This document shows positions 8,136-17,570 of a DNA stretch of 64,000 bases, in pieces. Location: assembly GCF_005146945.1 (NCBI RefSeq), contig NZ_SWMS01000010.1, forward strand, positions 1 to 64,000, written 5' to 3'. The position numbers and the translations under genes are program-made. How positions within the stretch are numbered: position 1 is the stretch's first letter; each line of letters opens with the position of its first letter. The DNA comes from Prauserella endophytica. Its GTDB lineage: Bacteria; Actinomycetota; Actinomycetes; Mycobacteriales; Pseudonocardiaceae. A model generated the notes under the pieces. It did not search any database. It was not told where the DNA came from and was given only the letters and a program-made list of their open reading frames with translations.

Positions 8136-8342
8136 ATGGCGAGGATGCCGGGGGACTGGGCGTGGGACGCCGTGAGGGCCGAGGTCGCCTACCGACAGGA
8201 CGAGCTGCGCAAGGCGGGTCGGGGTGCGGCCGCCGCCCGCAGGCGCCGCTGGGGCCGGGCGGTCCCGGAACCGCGGATTCCCGAGCAGCGTGCCGGGGAG
8301 TACGACGCGGGCGGGCCCGAGGTGCTGCGCCGCGCGAGCTGA
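8136..8342 (+). CDS. Small basic hypothetical protein
   Basis: A predicted 68-residue protein (ARMPGDWAWDAVRAEVAYRQDELRK at the N-terminus) with an Arg-rich centre (AAAARRRRWGRA). No family was recognised. The ATG at 8136 is chosen because GAGGAG lies nine bases upstream; a TTG three codons earlier is also possible. It precedes the large LuxR regulator by 12 bases on the same strand. The short W-D-x-V-R and YRQDELRK stretches resemble a small helical adaptor, but no function can be stated. Confidence 0.5.
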   Translation: MARMPGDWAWDAVRAEVAYRQDELRKAGRGAAAARRRRWGRAVPEPRIPEQRAGEYDAGGPEVLRRAS

Positions 8343-8354
8343 GCGGGGCGCGTC

Positions 8355-11300
8355 ATGCTCTGCGCGAAAACCATGGCGGGAATGTCGGTGGGGTACGGGA
8401 CAATGCTTCTCGTGCCCCGCCTTGGTTCCGGAATTCCGCTCGTGGGCCGCGCCGACGAGCTTGCGCGCCTGCGCGGCGCGGTCGCGCGCGCCGAGCGGTC
8501 GGAGGCCTCGGCGGTGCTGGTCGCCGGTGACGCCGGGGTCGGCAAGACCCGGTTGCTCGCCGAGCTCTCCGCCGAAGCGCACGACCGGGGTGCGCTGGTG
8601 CTGACGGGCCGGTGCCTCGACGTCAGGGAGGGCGGTTTGCCCTACCTACCGTTCGCCGAGGCGCTGGCTCCGCTCGCCACCACCGACGACGACGTGATCG
8701 CCGCCGCCGTGCGCGCGCGGCCCGCGCTCGCCCGCCTGCTGCCGCTCGTGGCGGGCGAGCCGGAGGCAGGCCCCGACTTCGCGCAACTGTCCGCGCCCGA
8801 CGTCCACGTGCGGCCCCGGCTGCCCGCGGACCTCGACCTCGGGCAGCTGCAGCTGTTCGACGCCGTGCTCGGCGTGCTCACCGAGGTCGCCGGGCACCGC
8901 ACCGTCGTGCTGGTGCTGGAGGACCTGCACTGGGCCGACGGCGCCACGCGCAACCTGCTGTCGTTCCTGGCTTCGCGGTTGCGGTCGCAGCGCCTGCTCG
9001 TGATCGGCAGCTACCGCGAGGAGGACGTCTACCGCACGCATCCGCTGCGCGCGCTGCTCGTGGAGCTGGTGCGCCTGCCGACCGTCGAACGCGTGGACCT
9101 ACGGCCCTTCGTCGAGGCGGAGGCACGGGCTTTCGTCGAGGCGCTGGCCGAGGAGCCGCTCACGGCGGAGACAGTGGCCGACCTGGTCGCCCGCTCGGAG
9201 GGCAACCCGTTCTTCGCCGAGGAACTGCTGGCCTCGTGCGCCAGTGGCGACGACGTGCCCGCGGGTCTCGCCGAGCTGCTGCTCGCGCGGCTGGAGCGGC
9301 TCGCCCCCGACACCCGCCGCGTGCTGCGTGCGGTCGCCGTCGCCAGCGACGCCGTGTCGCACGCCGCGCTGGCCGAGGTGTCGGGGCTCGGGGAGCTGGA
9401 GCTGGACGAGTCGTTGCGCGAGGCCGTCCAGCACCACGTGCTGGTGATCGAGCGGGGCTTCTACCAGTTCCGGCACGCGCTCCTGCAGGAAGCCGTCTAC
9501 GGTGACCTGCTGCCCGGCGAGCGGACCCGCATGCACGCCGCGTACGCGGCCAGGATCCGGGCGACCCCGCAGGGCCGCGGGCACGAGGCCAAGCTCGCCT
9601 ACCACAGCTTGCGAAGCAAGGACTTCCGCACGGCACTGACCGCGCTGGTGCAGGCCGCCGACGAGGCAGAGCGGCTCGGCGCGCCCGGCACGGCCCTGCG
9701 GCACATCGAGCAGGCGCTGGAGATCTGGGACGCCGTGCCGGACAGCGGCAGGCCGGAGGGCTACGACGAGCTGCGGCTGCTGCAGGAGGCCGCGCACTAC
9801 GCGGGCGTGTCCGGCGATCCGGAGCGCGCGATCGCGTTCGCGCGCTCGGCCGTGCAGACGCTCTCGCCCGATCTCGACCGGGCCCGTTCCGCGATGGCGT
9901 GGCGCAGGCTCGCGGAGTCGTTGCTGAGCCTGGACAGCACGTGCGACGAGGCTCCAGGGGCGATCGAGCGAGCGTGGGAACTGGTCGCCGACGGCGAGCC
10001 GAGCCGGGCGAGGGCGTGGGTGCTCGCCACGCGCGCGCAGATCCTGCGGGGCCAGCAGCGGCTCGACGAGGCGTGGTGGAGCGCCGAAACCGCCGTGGCC
10101 GACGCCCGCGCGGCCGGGGTCGGCGGTGCGGAGGCCTCGGCACTGGTGACGCTCGGTGCGCTGGCCGACTCGGCGGCGCGCGTGGAGGAGGCCCGGCAGC
10201 GGCTCGTGGAGGCCGTGCGCAAGGCGCGTGCGGCGGGCGCGCTCCACGTCGAGCTGCGGGCGCTGTACTACCACGCCCTCAGCCACGACGACCAGGGCGA
10301 GATCCCGGCCGCGCTCGACCTGTACCGGCAGGCGATCGAACGGGCCGAGGAGACGGGGCTGACCTGGAGCTCCTTCGGGATCGGCTCCCGGGTGCGCTAC
10401 GTCGCCCTGCGCTACACCAGCGGCGACTGGCCCGAGGACCGCGGTGAGCGCCCCAATTCCTCGGTGTCCAGCACCGCCACCACGATCATGAACACCGCGT
10501 GGGTCCACCTGCTGGTGGCGAGGGGCCGCTTCGCCGAGGCCGAGCGGCTGATGCCCGAGCTGCGGAGCCAGCTCCGCTCCGACCTCTGGATCGCGCTGGC
10601 GGCCAGCTCGGGCGGGATCGAGCTGGCGTACTGGCAGGGCGAGTACGAGGAGGCCGTGCGCCGGTGCCGCGAGGGCATCGGCTGGCTGGACGAGCTGTCC
10701 CCGAGGGCGATCGGCGGCATCCGCGTCGGCGCGCTGGGCATCGAGGCCGCCGCCGCGTGGGCGGCCGCGGCCCGGCTCCGCGCCGACGTCGCCGCGGCGG
10801 GCGCCGCGGTATCGGCGGGGGAGGAGCTGCTGGCCCACGTCCGCGACTGCGCCGAGCGCGGCCGCCCGCGCACGGACACGCTCGGCCCTGAGGGGCAGGC
10901 ATGGCTCGCGAGGGCCGAGGCGGCGGCGAGTGGCCTGACCGGGCCCGCCGATCCGGCGCTGTGGGCCAAGGCGGCCAAGGGGTTCGGCTACGGCGCCGTG
11001 TACGAGCAGGCGATCTGCCGGCTGCACCACGCCGACGCGCTGCTGGCAGCAGGGGACACCGGGCTCGCCGCGCAGGAGCTGGGCGAGGCGCATGCGCTGG
11101 CCGAGCGGCTCAGCGCCGTGCCGTTGCGCACGGCCGCACGGGCGCTCGCGAAACGGGGGCGGATCGCGCTGCCAGGCCTGGCGCCGCCGAGGGAGACCGT
11201 CGACCTGCTCACCGAGCGGGAACGCTCGGTGCTCGAACGGGTCGCCCTCGGCCGCACCAACCGCCAGGTCGGCGAGGAGCTCTTCATCAGCGAGAAGACG

Positions 11301-11408
11301 GTGAGCGTGCACCTGTCGAGGGCGATGGCGAAGCTCGGCGCGAGCAGACGCGCCGAAGCCGTCGCCATCGCCTACGACAAGGGCCTGCTGACCAAGGCGG
11401 CGCAGTAA
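8355..11408 (+). CDS. Large LuxR-family (LAL/MalT-like) ATPase regulator
   Basis: A 1017-residue regulator. An AAA-type ATPase is at the N-terminus with Walker A VAGDAGVGKTRLL (about residues 55-67) and Walker B VVLVLEDLHWAD (about 182-193). A long helical TPR-like middle follows. The C-terminus is a LuxR helix-turn-helix (LTERERSVLERVALGRTNRQVGEELFISEKTVSVHLSRAMAKLGA). Such proteins couple ATP or ligand binding to DNA binding. Four in-frame ATGs lie within the first 17 codons, so the start is uncertain. ATG 8403 (LLVPRLGSGIPLVGR) is a plausible shorter start. No target is evident from the neighbourhood. Confidence 0.9.
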   Translation: MLCAKTMAGMSVGYGTMLLVPRLGSGIPLVGRADELARLRGAVARAERSEASAVLVAGDAGVGKTRLLAELSAEAHDRGALVLTGRCLDVREGGLPYLPFAEALAPLATTDDDVIAAAVRARPALARLLPLVAGEPEAGPDFAQLSAPDVHVRPRLPADLDLGQLQLFDAVLGVLTEVAGHRTVVLVLEDLHWADGATRNLLSFLASRLRSQRLLVIGSYREEDVYRTHPLRALLVELVRLPTVERVDLRPFVEAEARAFVEALAEEPLTAETVADLVARSEGNPFFAEELLASCASGDDVPAGLAELLLARLERLAPDTRRVLRAVAVASDAVSHAALAEVSGLGELELDESLREAVQHHVLVIERGFYQFRHALLQEAVYGDLLPGERTRMHAAYAARIRATPQGRGHEAKLAYHSLRSKDFRTALTALVQAADEAERLGAPGTALRHIEQALEIWDAVPDSGRPEGYDELRLLQEAAHYAGVSGDPERAIAFARSAVQTLSPDLDRARSAMAWRRLAESLLSLDSTCDEAPGAIERAWELVADGEPSRARAWVLATRAQILRGQQRLDEAWWSAETAVADARAAGVGGAEASALVTLGALADSAARVEEARQRLVEAVRKARAAGALHVELRALYYHALSHDDQGEIPAALDLYRQAIERAEETGLTWSSFGIGSRVRYVALRYTSGDWPEDRGERPNSSVSSTATTIMNTAWVHLLVARGRFAEAERLMPELRSQLRSDLWIALAASSGGIELAYWQGEYEEAVRRCREGIGWLDELSPRAIGGIRVGALGIEAAAAWAAAARLRADVAAAGAAVSAGEELLAHVRDCAERGRPRTDTLGPEGQAWLARAEAAASGLTGPADPALWAKAAKGFGYGAVYEQAICRLHHADALLAAGDTGLAAQELGEAHALAERLSAVPLRTAARALAKRGRIALPGLAPPRETVDLLTERERSVLERVALGRTNRQVGEELFISEKTVSVHLSRAMAKLGASRRAEAVAIAYDKGLLTKAAQ

Positions 11409-11453
11409 CCGCAGGTACCGACCCCCTCCGCAGTCGAGTCCACCCTGCCTGCT

Positions 11454-11558
11454 GCAAAGGCCACCTTCACCGCGTGGAATCGGGAACAGCGGCGCACAGC
11501 GCCTCCGTCTCGGCGGTGGGGGAGACGGGCGGGCGCAGGCAAGGTGGCCTTCACTGCG
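11454..11558. repeat. Dispersed AAGGCCACCTT element, long-spacer copy
   Basis: GCAAAGGCCACCTTCACCGCG (11454-11474) and GCAGGCAAGGTGGCCTTCACTGCG (11535-11558) are inverted relative to each other around a 60-base centre. The outer sequences CCTGCC and GGCAGG-like bases extend the symmetry. The element fills the junction between the LuxR regulator and the converging succinate-semialdehyde dehydrogenase gene. It is the same family as the elements at 33.2, 38.8 and 57.3 kb, and it may act as a bidirectional terminator. Confidence 0.6.
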
Positions 11559-11588
11559 AACGCGGCGGTGCTCCCGTCACGCGCACGC

Positions 11589-13190
11589 TCAGCGCCCCGG
11601 CAGGTGCCGCAGGGCCTTCATGCCCGCCGTCATCGCCTTGGTCCACAGGGCCGGCGGCAGGCCGCGCGGCGGGCGCAGCCGCAGGCCCCGCTGCACGGCG
11701 ATCGCCTGCGCCTCGGTGTACTTGAGCAGGCCCTCTGCGCCGTTGCGCCGGCCGACGCCGGAGTCCTTCATACCGCCCATCGGAACGCCGACCGTGCCGA
11801 ACGTGGCCGCGTAGCCCTCGTTGACGTTGACCGTGCCCGCCTTCAGCCGTGCGGCGACGTCCCAGCCGCGGCGCGCGTCCCGCGTCCACACGCTCGCGTT
11901 GAGCCCGAACGGCGTGTCGTTGGCGCGCTCCACCGCATCGTCCACTTCGGAGTAGCCGTAGACCGACACGACCGGGCCGAAGGTCTCCTCGGCGAACAGC
12001 CTGGCGCGTTCGGTGACACCCGTGAGGATCGTGGGCTCGTAGAACAGCGGCCCGAGATCCGGCCGGGGCCGCCCGCCGGTGACCACGGTGGCCCCCGTGG
12101 CTCGCGCATCGTCCACATGCGACGACACGGCGGCCAGCTGTTCCCGCGACGTCAGGGAACCCATGCCCGCGGTGTAGTCCAGCGCGGCCCCGAGCCGCAG
12201 CGCCTCGGTGCGCGCGGCGAACTCCCGGAGGAACTCCTCGCGGATGCTCTCCTGGACGTAGATGCGTTCCACCGAAACGCACAGCTGTCCGGCCGAGGCG
12301 AAGCACGCGGTGACCGCGCCGGCCGCCGCCTTGCGGACGTCGGCGTCGGGCAGCACGATCATCGGGTTCTTGCCGCCCAGTTCGAGCGAGTAGCCGGTGA
12401 GCCGCGTGGCGATGCGGCCCGCGAGGTCCTTGCCCGTCGGGGTGGAGCCGGTGAAGCAGACGTAGTCGGACTCCTCGACGATCGCGTCGCCGATCCGCGA
12501 GCCCCTGCCGAGGACGATCTGCCAGGCGTCCACGGGCAGGCCGGCCCGCTCGGCGAGTTCGTGCAGCCACAGCGCGGACAGCGCCGTCTGGTTGTCCGGC
12601 TTCTGGACGACGGCGTTGCCGGCCACGAGCGCGGGCAGTACGTCCATCGCAGTGAGCGCGAGCGGGTAGTTCCAGGGCGAGATGATCCCGACCACGCCCT
12701 TGGGGTGGCGCACCTCGCCCGCCTTGGTCAGCACCGGCAGCGCGCCCGGCGCCCGCCTCGGGGCGAGCAGGCGCGCGGCATGCCTGCCGTAATGGTCTGC
12801 GACGAGCGCGGTGGCGCTGACCTCGTCGAAGGCGTCGAGCCGGGCCTTGCCCGCCTCCACCTGCACCAGGTCCAGCGCCTCGTCCTGGTGCCGGAGCACG
12901 AGTTCGTGCAAACGGAGCAGCACCCGGGCGCGCTCGGCGGCCGGCCGGGCGGCCCACGTGCGCTGGGCGTGGCGCGCCTTGGCGAACACGGCGCGGGTGT
13001 CGGCGTCGGTGGCCTGCGGCAGGACCGCCGTGGTCAGGCCGGTGAAGGGGGCCTTCATCTCGACCGGCGCCGAGTCCTCACCCCCGGCGACGCGGTTGAC
13101 CAGTGTGGTGGCCCTGCTCGCGGGCGGGGCGCCGGCCACCCCGCCGATCGTGCCCGGCAGCTGTGTGCGTGCGGGAACGGTGCTCGTCAT
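11589..13190 (-). CDS. gabD2: Succinate-semialdehyde dehydrogenase (NADP+), GabD2 type
   Basis: A 533-residue aldehyde dehydrogenase of the kind annotated as GabD2 in mycobacteria (518 residues). It oxidises succinic semialdehyde to succinate. Motifs are GIISPWNYPLALT (oxyanion/cofactor region), CFTGSTPTGKDL, ELGGKNPMIVLPDA with the catalytic Glu, and SAGQLCVSVERIYV with the catalytic Cys. The ATG at 13190 is preceded by GGAGGCGCC and gives a normal length; longer readings are excluded because they run through the promoter. It lies 79 bases downstream of a TetR gene on the same strand, which may regulate it. Substrate choice is inferred from family resemblance. Confidence 0.85.
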   Translation of the reverse strand: MTSTVPARTQLPGTIGGVAGAPPASRATTLVNRVAGGEDSAPVEMKAPFTGLTTAVLPQATDADTRAVFAKARHAQRTWAARPAAERARVLLRLHELVLRHQDEALDLVQVEAGKARLDAFDEVSATALVADHYGRHAARLLAPRRAPGALPVLTKAGEVRHPKGVVGIISPWNYPLALTAMDVLPALVAGNAVVQKPDNQTALSALWLHELAERAGLPVDAWQIVLGRGSRIGDAIVEESDYVCFTGSTPTGKDLAGRIATRLTGYSLELGGKNPMIVLPDADVRKAAAGAVTACFASAGQLCVSVERIYVQESIREEFLREFAARTEALRLGAALDYTAGMGSLTSREQLAAVSSHVDDARATGATVVTGGRPRPDLGPLFYEPTILTGVTERARLFAEETFGPVVSVYGYSEVDDAVERANDTPFGLNASVWTRDARRGWDVAARLKAGTVNVNEGYAATFGTVGVPMGGMKDSGVGRRNGAEGLLKYTEAQAIAVQRGLRLRPPRGLPPALWTKAMTAGMKALRHLPGR

Positions 13191-13269
13191 GGCGCCTCCG
13201 TTAGCGACGTTGTTACCGACGAGTACAACATACCGTGAGTATGGCCGCCAGTGCCCGTGCTGTGAACCC

Positions 13270-13872
13270 TCAACCTGCGAGGTGGGCCACGGCGATGCGC
13301 TTCCACTCGTCGAGCAGCTGCTTGCGGCGATGCGGGTCACCGCCGAGCTCGGCGTCGAGGGCGAGCCCCCTGGTGATGTTCACGGTCAGCCAGTACAGCG
13401 TCTCCACCTTCTCTCTCGGCAGGTCGCCGGAGAGGGTCGCGATCTGTTCCAGCGTCGAGCGGCCCAGCGCGCGGTCGACGGGGCGCATCGCCGCGCGCAG
13501 CTCGGGATCGGTGCGCGCGGCGATCCACAGCTCCATGGCGGCTGTGGCGAGCGTGCCGGAGTAGGAGTCCCACAGCAGGTCGACGGCGGCGGCGATCCGC
13601 TCCGGCCCTTCGGGCAGCCTGCCGATCTCGGGCTCGCGCTGCTCCTTGAGCCGGTTGGTGAGGTGCTCCACCGCGGCGGCCATGAGCTCGGCCTTCGCCG
13701 CGAAGTGGTGCTGGAAGGCGCCCTTGGACACGCCGGCCCGCGCGCAGATCTCCTGCATGGAGGTGCGCGGGTAGCCCAGCTCGACGAGGCAGTCGATCGT
13801 GGCGTCGAGCAGCGCCGTCCTGGTCTGCTCGCGCCGTTCGGCCTGCGTGCGGTGTCCCCGTGCCGTGGTCAC
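13270..13872 (-). CDS. TetR-family transcriptional regulator
   Basis: A 200-residue regulator with a classic TetR DNA-binding domain at residues 12-60 (RTALLDATIDCLVELGYPRTSMQEICARAGVSKGAFQHHFAAKAEL). Its ligand-binding helical domain has no recognised specificity. GTG start. It is divergent from the acyl-CoA dehydrogenase/CoA-transferase pair and upstream of the aldehyde dehydrogenase gene. A dyad at 13932-13949 is its most likely operator. The ligand may be an acyl-CoA, judged only from the neighbours. Confidence 0.9.
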   Translation of the reverse strand: MTTARGHRTQAERREQTRTALLDATIDCLVELGYPRTSMQEICARAGVSKGAFQHHFAAKAELMAAAVEHLTNRLKEQREPEIGRLPEGPERIAAAVDLLWDSYSGTLATAAMELWIAARTDPELRAAMRPVDRALGRSTLEQIATLSGDLPREKVETLYWLTVNITRGLALDAELGGDPHRRKQLLDEWKRIAVAHLAG

Positions 13873-13931
13873 GCCGCCCCCTTTACCCGTCCGCCGGACG
13901 CATGTACATTCCGGTCAGAACTTACATTCCA

Positions 13932-13949
13932 ACTGGATTGTTTTCCAGT
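13932..13949. promoter_or_regulatory. Candidate TetR operator ACTGGA-N6-TCCAGT
   Basis: A perfect 6-bp inverted repeat with a 6-base spacer sits in the 102-base region between the TetR gene and the divergent acyl-CoA dehydrogenase gene. Two direct copies of TACATTCC precede it (13904-13911 and 13923-13930). Position and symmetry suggest regulation of both directions by the adjacent TetR protein. Confidence 0.5.
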
Positions 13950-13974
13950 CATCGGGGATCAGGAGGGCAGGCCC

Positions 13975-15132
13975 GTGCCGCTGAACATCCAGAGAAGCTC
14001 GTGGATGACCGAGGATCTCGACGACTTCCGGCAGCTCGCGAAGACCTTCTGCCAGAAGGAGCTGACGCCGAACCAGGAGCGCTGGATCGCGGCGAAGCAG
14101 GTCGACCGCGAGCTGTGGACCAAGGCCGGTGAGGTCGGCCTGCTCGCACTGTCCATTCCGGAGGAGTACGGCGGTGGCGGCGGCACGTTCGCCCACGAGG
14201 CCGTGCTGTACGAGGAGCAGGCGCGCAGCGGCGACGGCGGCTGGGGCGTGTCCGTCCACAACGGAATCGTCGCGCACTACCTCCTCGCGTACGCCTCCGA
14301 GGAGAGGAAGAAGGAGTGGCTGCCGAAGTTCGCCAGCGGCGAGTACGTTGGCGCCATCGGCATGACCGAGCCGGGCACCGGGTCGGACCTGCAGGGCATC
14401 AAGACCCGCGCCGTACGCCAGGGCGACGAGTACGTCATCAACGGCGCCAAGACGTTCATCACCAACGGGGCCCACGCCGACCTCGTGGTGCTGGCCGTCA
14501 AGACCGACCCCGACCCCGAGGCGGGTGCCAAGGGTCTCTCCCTGATCGCCGTGCCCACCGACACCCCCGGCTTCCGCCGCGGCCGCGTGCTCGACAAGGT
14601 GGGTTTGCGCGGGCAGGACACCGCCGAGCTGTTCTTCGACGACGTCCGCGTGCCCGCCACGAACCTGCTCGGCGACGAGGAGGGGCAGGGCTTCATCCAG
14701 CTCATGCAGCAGCTGCCACAGGAGCGGCTGATCATCGCGGTCACCGCGGTGGCGGGCATGGAGGCCGCCGTGGAGCAGACGCTGGCCTACACCAAGGAGC
14801 GCACGGCGTTCGGTCGGCCCGTCTTCGGTTTCCAGAACACGAAGTTCAAGCTCGCCGAGGCCGCCACCGAGGCCGCCGTGGCGCGCGCGTTCCTCGACCA
14901 GTGCATCGAGCGGCACCTGAAGGGCGAGCTGGACGTGCAGGGCGCGGCCATGGCGAAGTTGTGGACCACCGAGCGTGTCAACAAGGTGGTCGACGACTGC
15001 GTGCAGCTCTTCGGTGGCTACGGCTACATGATGGAGTACCCGATCGCGCGAGCCTGGGCCGATGTCCGCATCTCGCGGATCTTCGGTGGCACCAGCGAGA
15101 TCATGAAGGACATCATCTCTCGCACGCTCTGA
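13975..15132 (+). CDS. Acyl-CoA dehydrogenase (FadE type)
   Basis: FAD enzyme introducing the alpha-beta double bond into an acyl-CoA. The 385-residue protein has full family architecture: N-terminal helices, AIGMTEPGTGSDLQGIKT (FAD/substrate loop, about residues 125-142), FITNGAHADLVVLAVKT, the C-terminal FAD-binding LFGGYGYMMEYPIARAWADVRISRIFGGTSEIMKDII, and Glu in the usual C-terminal region. GTG at 13975 follows AGGAGGG by eight bases. It forms an operon with the CoA-transferase/racemase gene (14-base gap) and is divergent from the TetR gene. The chain-length preference is unknown. Confidence 0.9.
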   Translation: MPLNIQRSSWMTEDLDDFRQLAKTFCQKELTPNQERWIAAKQVDRELWTKAGEVGLLALSIPEEYGGGGGTFAHEAVLYEEQARSGDGGWGVSVHNGIVAHYLLAYASEERKKEWLPKFASGEYVGAIGMTEPGTGSDLQGIKTRAVRQGDEYVINGAKTFITNGAHADLVVLAVKTDPDPEAGAKGLSLIAVPTDTPGFRRGRVLDKVGLRGQDTAELFFDDVRVPATNLLGDEEGQGFIQLMQQLPQERLIIAVTAVAGMEAAVEQTLAYTKERTAFGRPVFGFQNTKFKLAEAATEAAVARAFLDQCIERHLKGELDVQGAAMAKLWTTERVNKVVDDCVQLFGGYGYMMEYPIARAWADVRISRIFGGTSEIMKDIISRTL

Positions 15133-15146
15133 AAGGGAGTTCCGCG

Positions 15147-16289
15147 ATGAAGGCTGGTCCGCTCAGCGGCCTCAAGGTGATCGAGCTCGCCGGGCTGGCC
15201 CCGGCGCCGTTCGCCTGCACGATCCTCGCCGACCTCGGCGCCGACGTGATCCGGGTCGACCGCGTCGTGCCGGGTGAGGACGTGCTCGGCCTGCCCTACG
15301 ACCCGCTCCTGCGCGGGCGAAGGACGATCGGCGTGAACACCAAGACGCCCGAGGGCGTCGAGCTGGTGCTCAAACTGGCCGAGAAGGCCGACGCGCTCGT
15401 GGAGGGCTACCGGCCCGGCGTGGCCGAGCGGATGGGGCTCGGTCCGGCGGACCTGCACGCGCGCAACCCGAGGCTCGTCTACGGCCGGGTCACCGGCTGG
15501 GGCCAGGACGGGCCGCTCGCGCAGGCCGCCGGGCACGACATCAACTACCTCGGCCTCGCCGGGGCGCTCGAGCCCATCGGCAGGGCCGGGGAACGCCCCG
15601 TGCCGCCGGTGAACTTCCTCGGCGACTTCGGTGGCGGCGGGCTGTTCCTCGCGATGGGCATCCTCGCGGCGCTGTACGAGCGGACCTCCTCTGGCAAGGG
15701 GCAGGTGGTGGACGCGTCGATGGTCGACGGGGCCGCCCTGCTCACCACCCAGCTCTACGGTCTCAAGGCCAGCGGTGTGTGGGAGGGCGGCCGCGGCGAG
15801 AACCTGCTCGACGGCGGCGCGCCCTTCTACGACACCTACGAGTGCGCCGACGGCAAGTACGTGGCCGTCGGCGCGCTGGAGATGCGGTTCTGGGCGGCGC
15901 TCGTGCAGGTGCTCGACCTCGACGCCGACGAGCTTCCCGTGCACCTCGACCAGCGCGAGTGGCCCCGGCTGCGCAAGATCCTCGCGGAGGCGATCGGCAA
16001 GCACACCCGCGACGAGCTCGTCGCGAAGGCGGAGGGCACGGACGCGTGCCTCACCCCGGTGCTCTCGCCGTGGGAGGCGGCGGAGCACCCGCACAACGCG
16101 GCGCGCGGCACGTTCGTCGACGTCGGTGGCGTCACGCAGCCCGCGCCGGGGCCCAAGTTCGACCGCACGCCGCCCGCGACCCCGGAGCCTCCGCACGAGA
16201 AGGGTGCCGACACCGCCGAGGTGCTACGGGAGCTCGGACTCGGCGACGGCGAGATCGCGCAGCTACGCGACGGGGGAGTGACGGCGTGA
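15147..16289 (+). CDS. CaiB/BaiF family III CoA-transferase, alpha-methylacyl-CoA racemase-like
   Basis: A 380-residue member of the family III CoA-transferase superfamily, close in sequence character to alpha-methylacyl-CoA racemase. Landmarks are KVIELAGLAPAPFACTILADLGADVIRVD at the N-terminus, GRRTIGVNTKTPEGVELVLKLAEKADALVEGYRPGVAERMGLGP, and the active-site stretch GWGQDGPLAQAAGHDINYLGLAGAL, whose His-Asp pair matches the racemase GHDINY motif. Racemases of this type convert 2R- to 2S-methyl-branched acyl-CoA so that acyl-CoA dehydrogenases can act. The upstream acyl-CoA dehydrogenase fits that role, as would sterol or branched-chain side chains. Confidence 0.88.
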   Translation: MKAGPLSGLKVIELAGLAPAPFACTILADLGADVIRVDRVVPGEDVLGLPYDPLLRGRRTIGVNTKTPEGVELVLKLAEKADALVEGYRPGVAERMGLGPADLHARNPRLVYGRVTGWGQDGPLAQAAGHDINYLGLAGALEPIGRAGERPVPPVNFLGDFGGGGLFLAMGILAALYERTSSGKGQVVDASMVDGAALLTTQLYGLKASGVWEGGRGENLLDGGAPFYDTYECADGKYVAVGALEMRFWAALVQVLDLDADELPVHLDQREWPRLRKILAEAIGKHTRDELVAKAEGTDACLTPVLSPWEAAEHPHNAARGTFVDVGGVTQPAPGPKFDRTPPATPEPPHEKGADTAEVLRELGLGDGEIAQLRDGGVTA

Positions 16290-16511
16290 GGCGTGTCGTA
16301 CCCACCGCGGGTTGTTGATCACGCCTAGGGTGACCTCTGTCAGCCGGACTGAAGGGATTTCACGACCTACGGGCAGTCACTACCAACGCCCATTCGCGTG
16401 ATTACCCGTCGGGATGCCTTGGGGTAGGGCATCATGGCGGTGTACTGCGCGGGGAGAGCAGCGCGGTCACCGTGCACGTTTCGGTGCCGCCGAGATGAAT
16501 CGGATGGAGCT

Positions 16512-16679
16512 ATGTCGCCGGGTCTCAAGAAAGTACTCATCTTCGGCGTCGTCGCACTCGTCCTGTTCTTCTTGATCACGCGGCCGACCGAGTCGGCCGA
16601 TGCCGTCCAGGCCGCGCTCGGCTGGCTCCGGGACGGCGCCGAAGCCATCGTCACGTTCGTGCAGAGCCTCTTCTCCTGA
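16512..16679 (+). CDS. Small single-pass membrane protein
   Basis: A 54-residue protein. It has a short basic N-terminus (SPGLKK), one hydrophobic segment (VLIFGVVALVLFFLI, about residues 7-22) and an amphipathic C-terminal half (AVQAALGWLRDGAEAIVTFVQSLF). GGAGC precedes the ATG at 16512. Similar tiny proteins are widespread in actinomycetes, but their function is unknown. It is monocistronic and followed by a strong hairpin. Confidence 0.75.
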   Translation: MSPGLKKVLIFGVVALVLFFLITRPTESADAVQAALGWLRDGAEAIVTFVQSLFS

Positions 16680-16692
16680 CCCGAAACCGCGC

Positions 16693-16724
16693 CCGACCGG
16701 CACCGTTGAACCGGTGCCGGTCGG
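16693..16724 (+). terminator. Hairpin terminator after the small membrane gene
   Basis: A perfect 12-bp stem (CCGACCGGCACC at 16693-16704 with GGTGCCGGTCGG at 16713-16724, 8-base loop) is followed by TTTGT. The following 270 bases up to the next gene hold no gene. They presumably contain its promoter, and nothing else was recognised there. Confidence 0.8.
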
Positions 16725-16994
16725 TTTGTCGCGCGCGGGCCGGTGTGATCACCCTCTGTCGCGAAACTGGCCTTCCAGCTCGGTTGCTCCACCATCCGGG
16801 TGGATTCAGGGGGTTAAGACGCTGGTCAACGGATTGGTCACCGAGAGGGTCTGGCGGAGGGCTGGCTCACTCTCATACGGTGCTCACATTGCGTGATCGG
16901 CCGGTTCCCCAGGCCTCACGCTCCACATCTCGAACAACGTTGCTCGACCAGTCTTTTGCGATACGACAGCAGTGCCGTTGCAGAGGAGGCAGGG

Positions 16995-17489
16995 ATGCGA
17001 GATCCCGGAGTTGACGCGGTGATCCGGCAGTGGACGTCCGAGCGCGAGCAGAGCGCCGAGGACCGCGAGATCACCAGGATCGCGTCGGCGTGGCTGGCGG
17101 AGGCCCCGCAGACCTCCCAGCCGGCCCCGGGCATCCCGGGACAGCGCAGGAACACCGGTGCCGGCAGCTGGGCGCCGGTCGACGCCGCCGATCCCGGCTA
17201 CCTCGCCGCCATGCGTGAGCGACTTCCCGAGGTCCCCGACGAGCTGCTGACGGCCGCGGCAGGCTGGTGGCAGATGATCGGCGACGTGAGCGAGGCCGAG
17301 GCGTGGTGGGACGCCGGCATCAGCCCGCTCGACCAGCGTGCGCTCGACTACCGGGCCGCGGGCCTCGCGCCCGCCGACCTGAGCAAGCGGCTCGGCCCGC
17401 TCACCGTGCTCGAGCACCTGCGTCGCGGCAGCGCCCCGGCGTGGTGCGTGGCCAGGCTCTCGCGCCAGCGCCGCGACGCCGCCAGCTGA
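16995..17489 (+). CDS. Hypothetical actinobacterial protein
   Basis: A 164-residue acidic soluble protein of no recognised family. The ATG at 16995 follows GAGGAGGCAGGG. The N-terminal part is helical and charged (AVIRQWTSEREQSAEDREITRIASAWLAEA). The C-terminal half has many Trp and Leu residues (AAGWWQMIGDVSEAEAWWDAGI) and ends VARLSRQRRDAAS. A longer in-frame reading to 16893 lacks a ribosome site. The gene precedes the cell-wall transglycosylase-like gene by 81 bases. Confidence 0.6.
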   Translation: MRDPGVDAVIRQWTSEREQSAEDREITRIASAWLAEAPQTSQPAPGIPGQRRNTGAGSWAPVDAADPGYLAAMRERLPEVPDELLTAAAGWWQMIGDVSEAEAWWDAGISPLDQRALDYRAAGLAPADLSKRLGPLTVLEHLRRGSAPAWCVARLSRQRRDAAS

Positions 17490-17570
17490 TCTCCTTCCAG
17501 TCCCCGTAACGCTAGGCTGCACCGGCTCGTTGTCAGTAGGTCACAAGGTCGGTCAGGTGGAGGCCCAGCG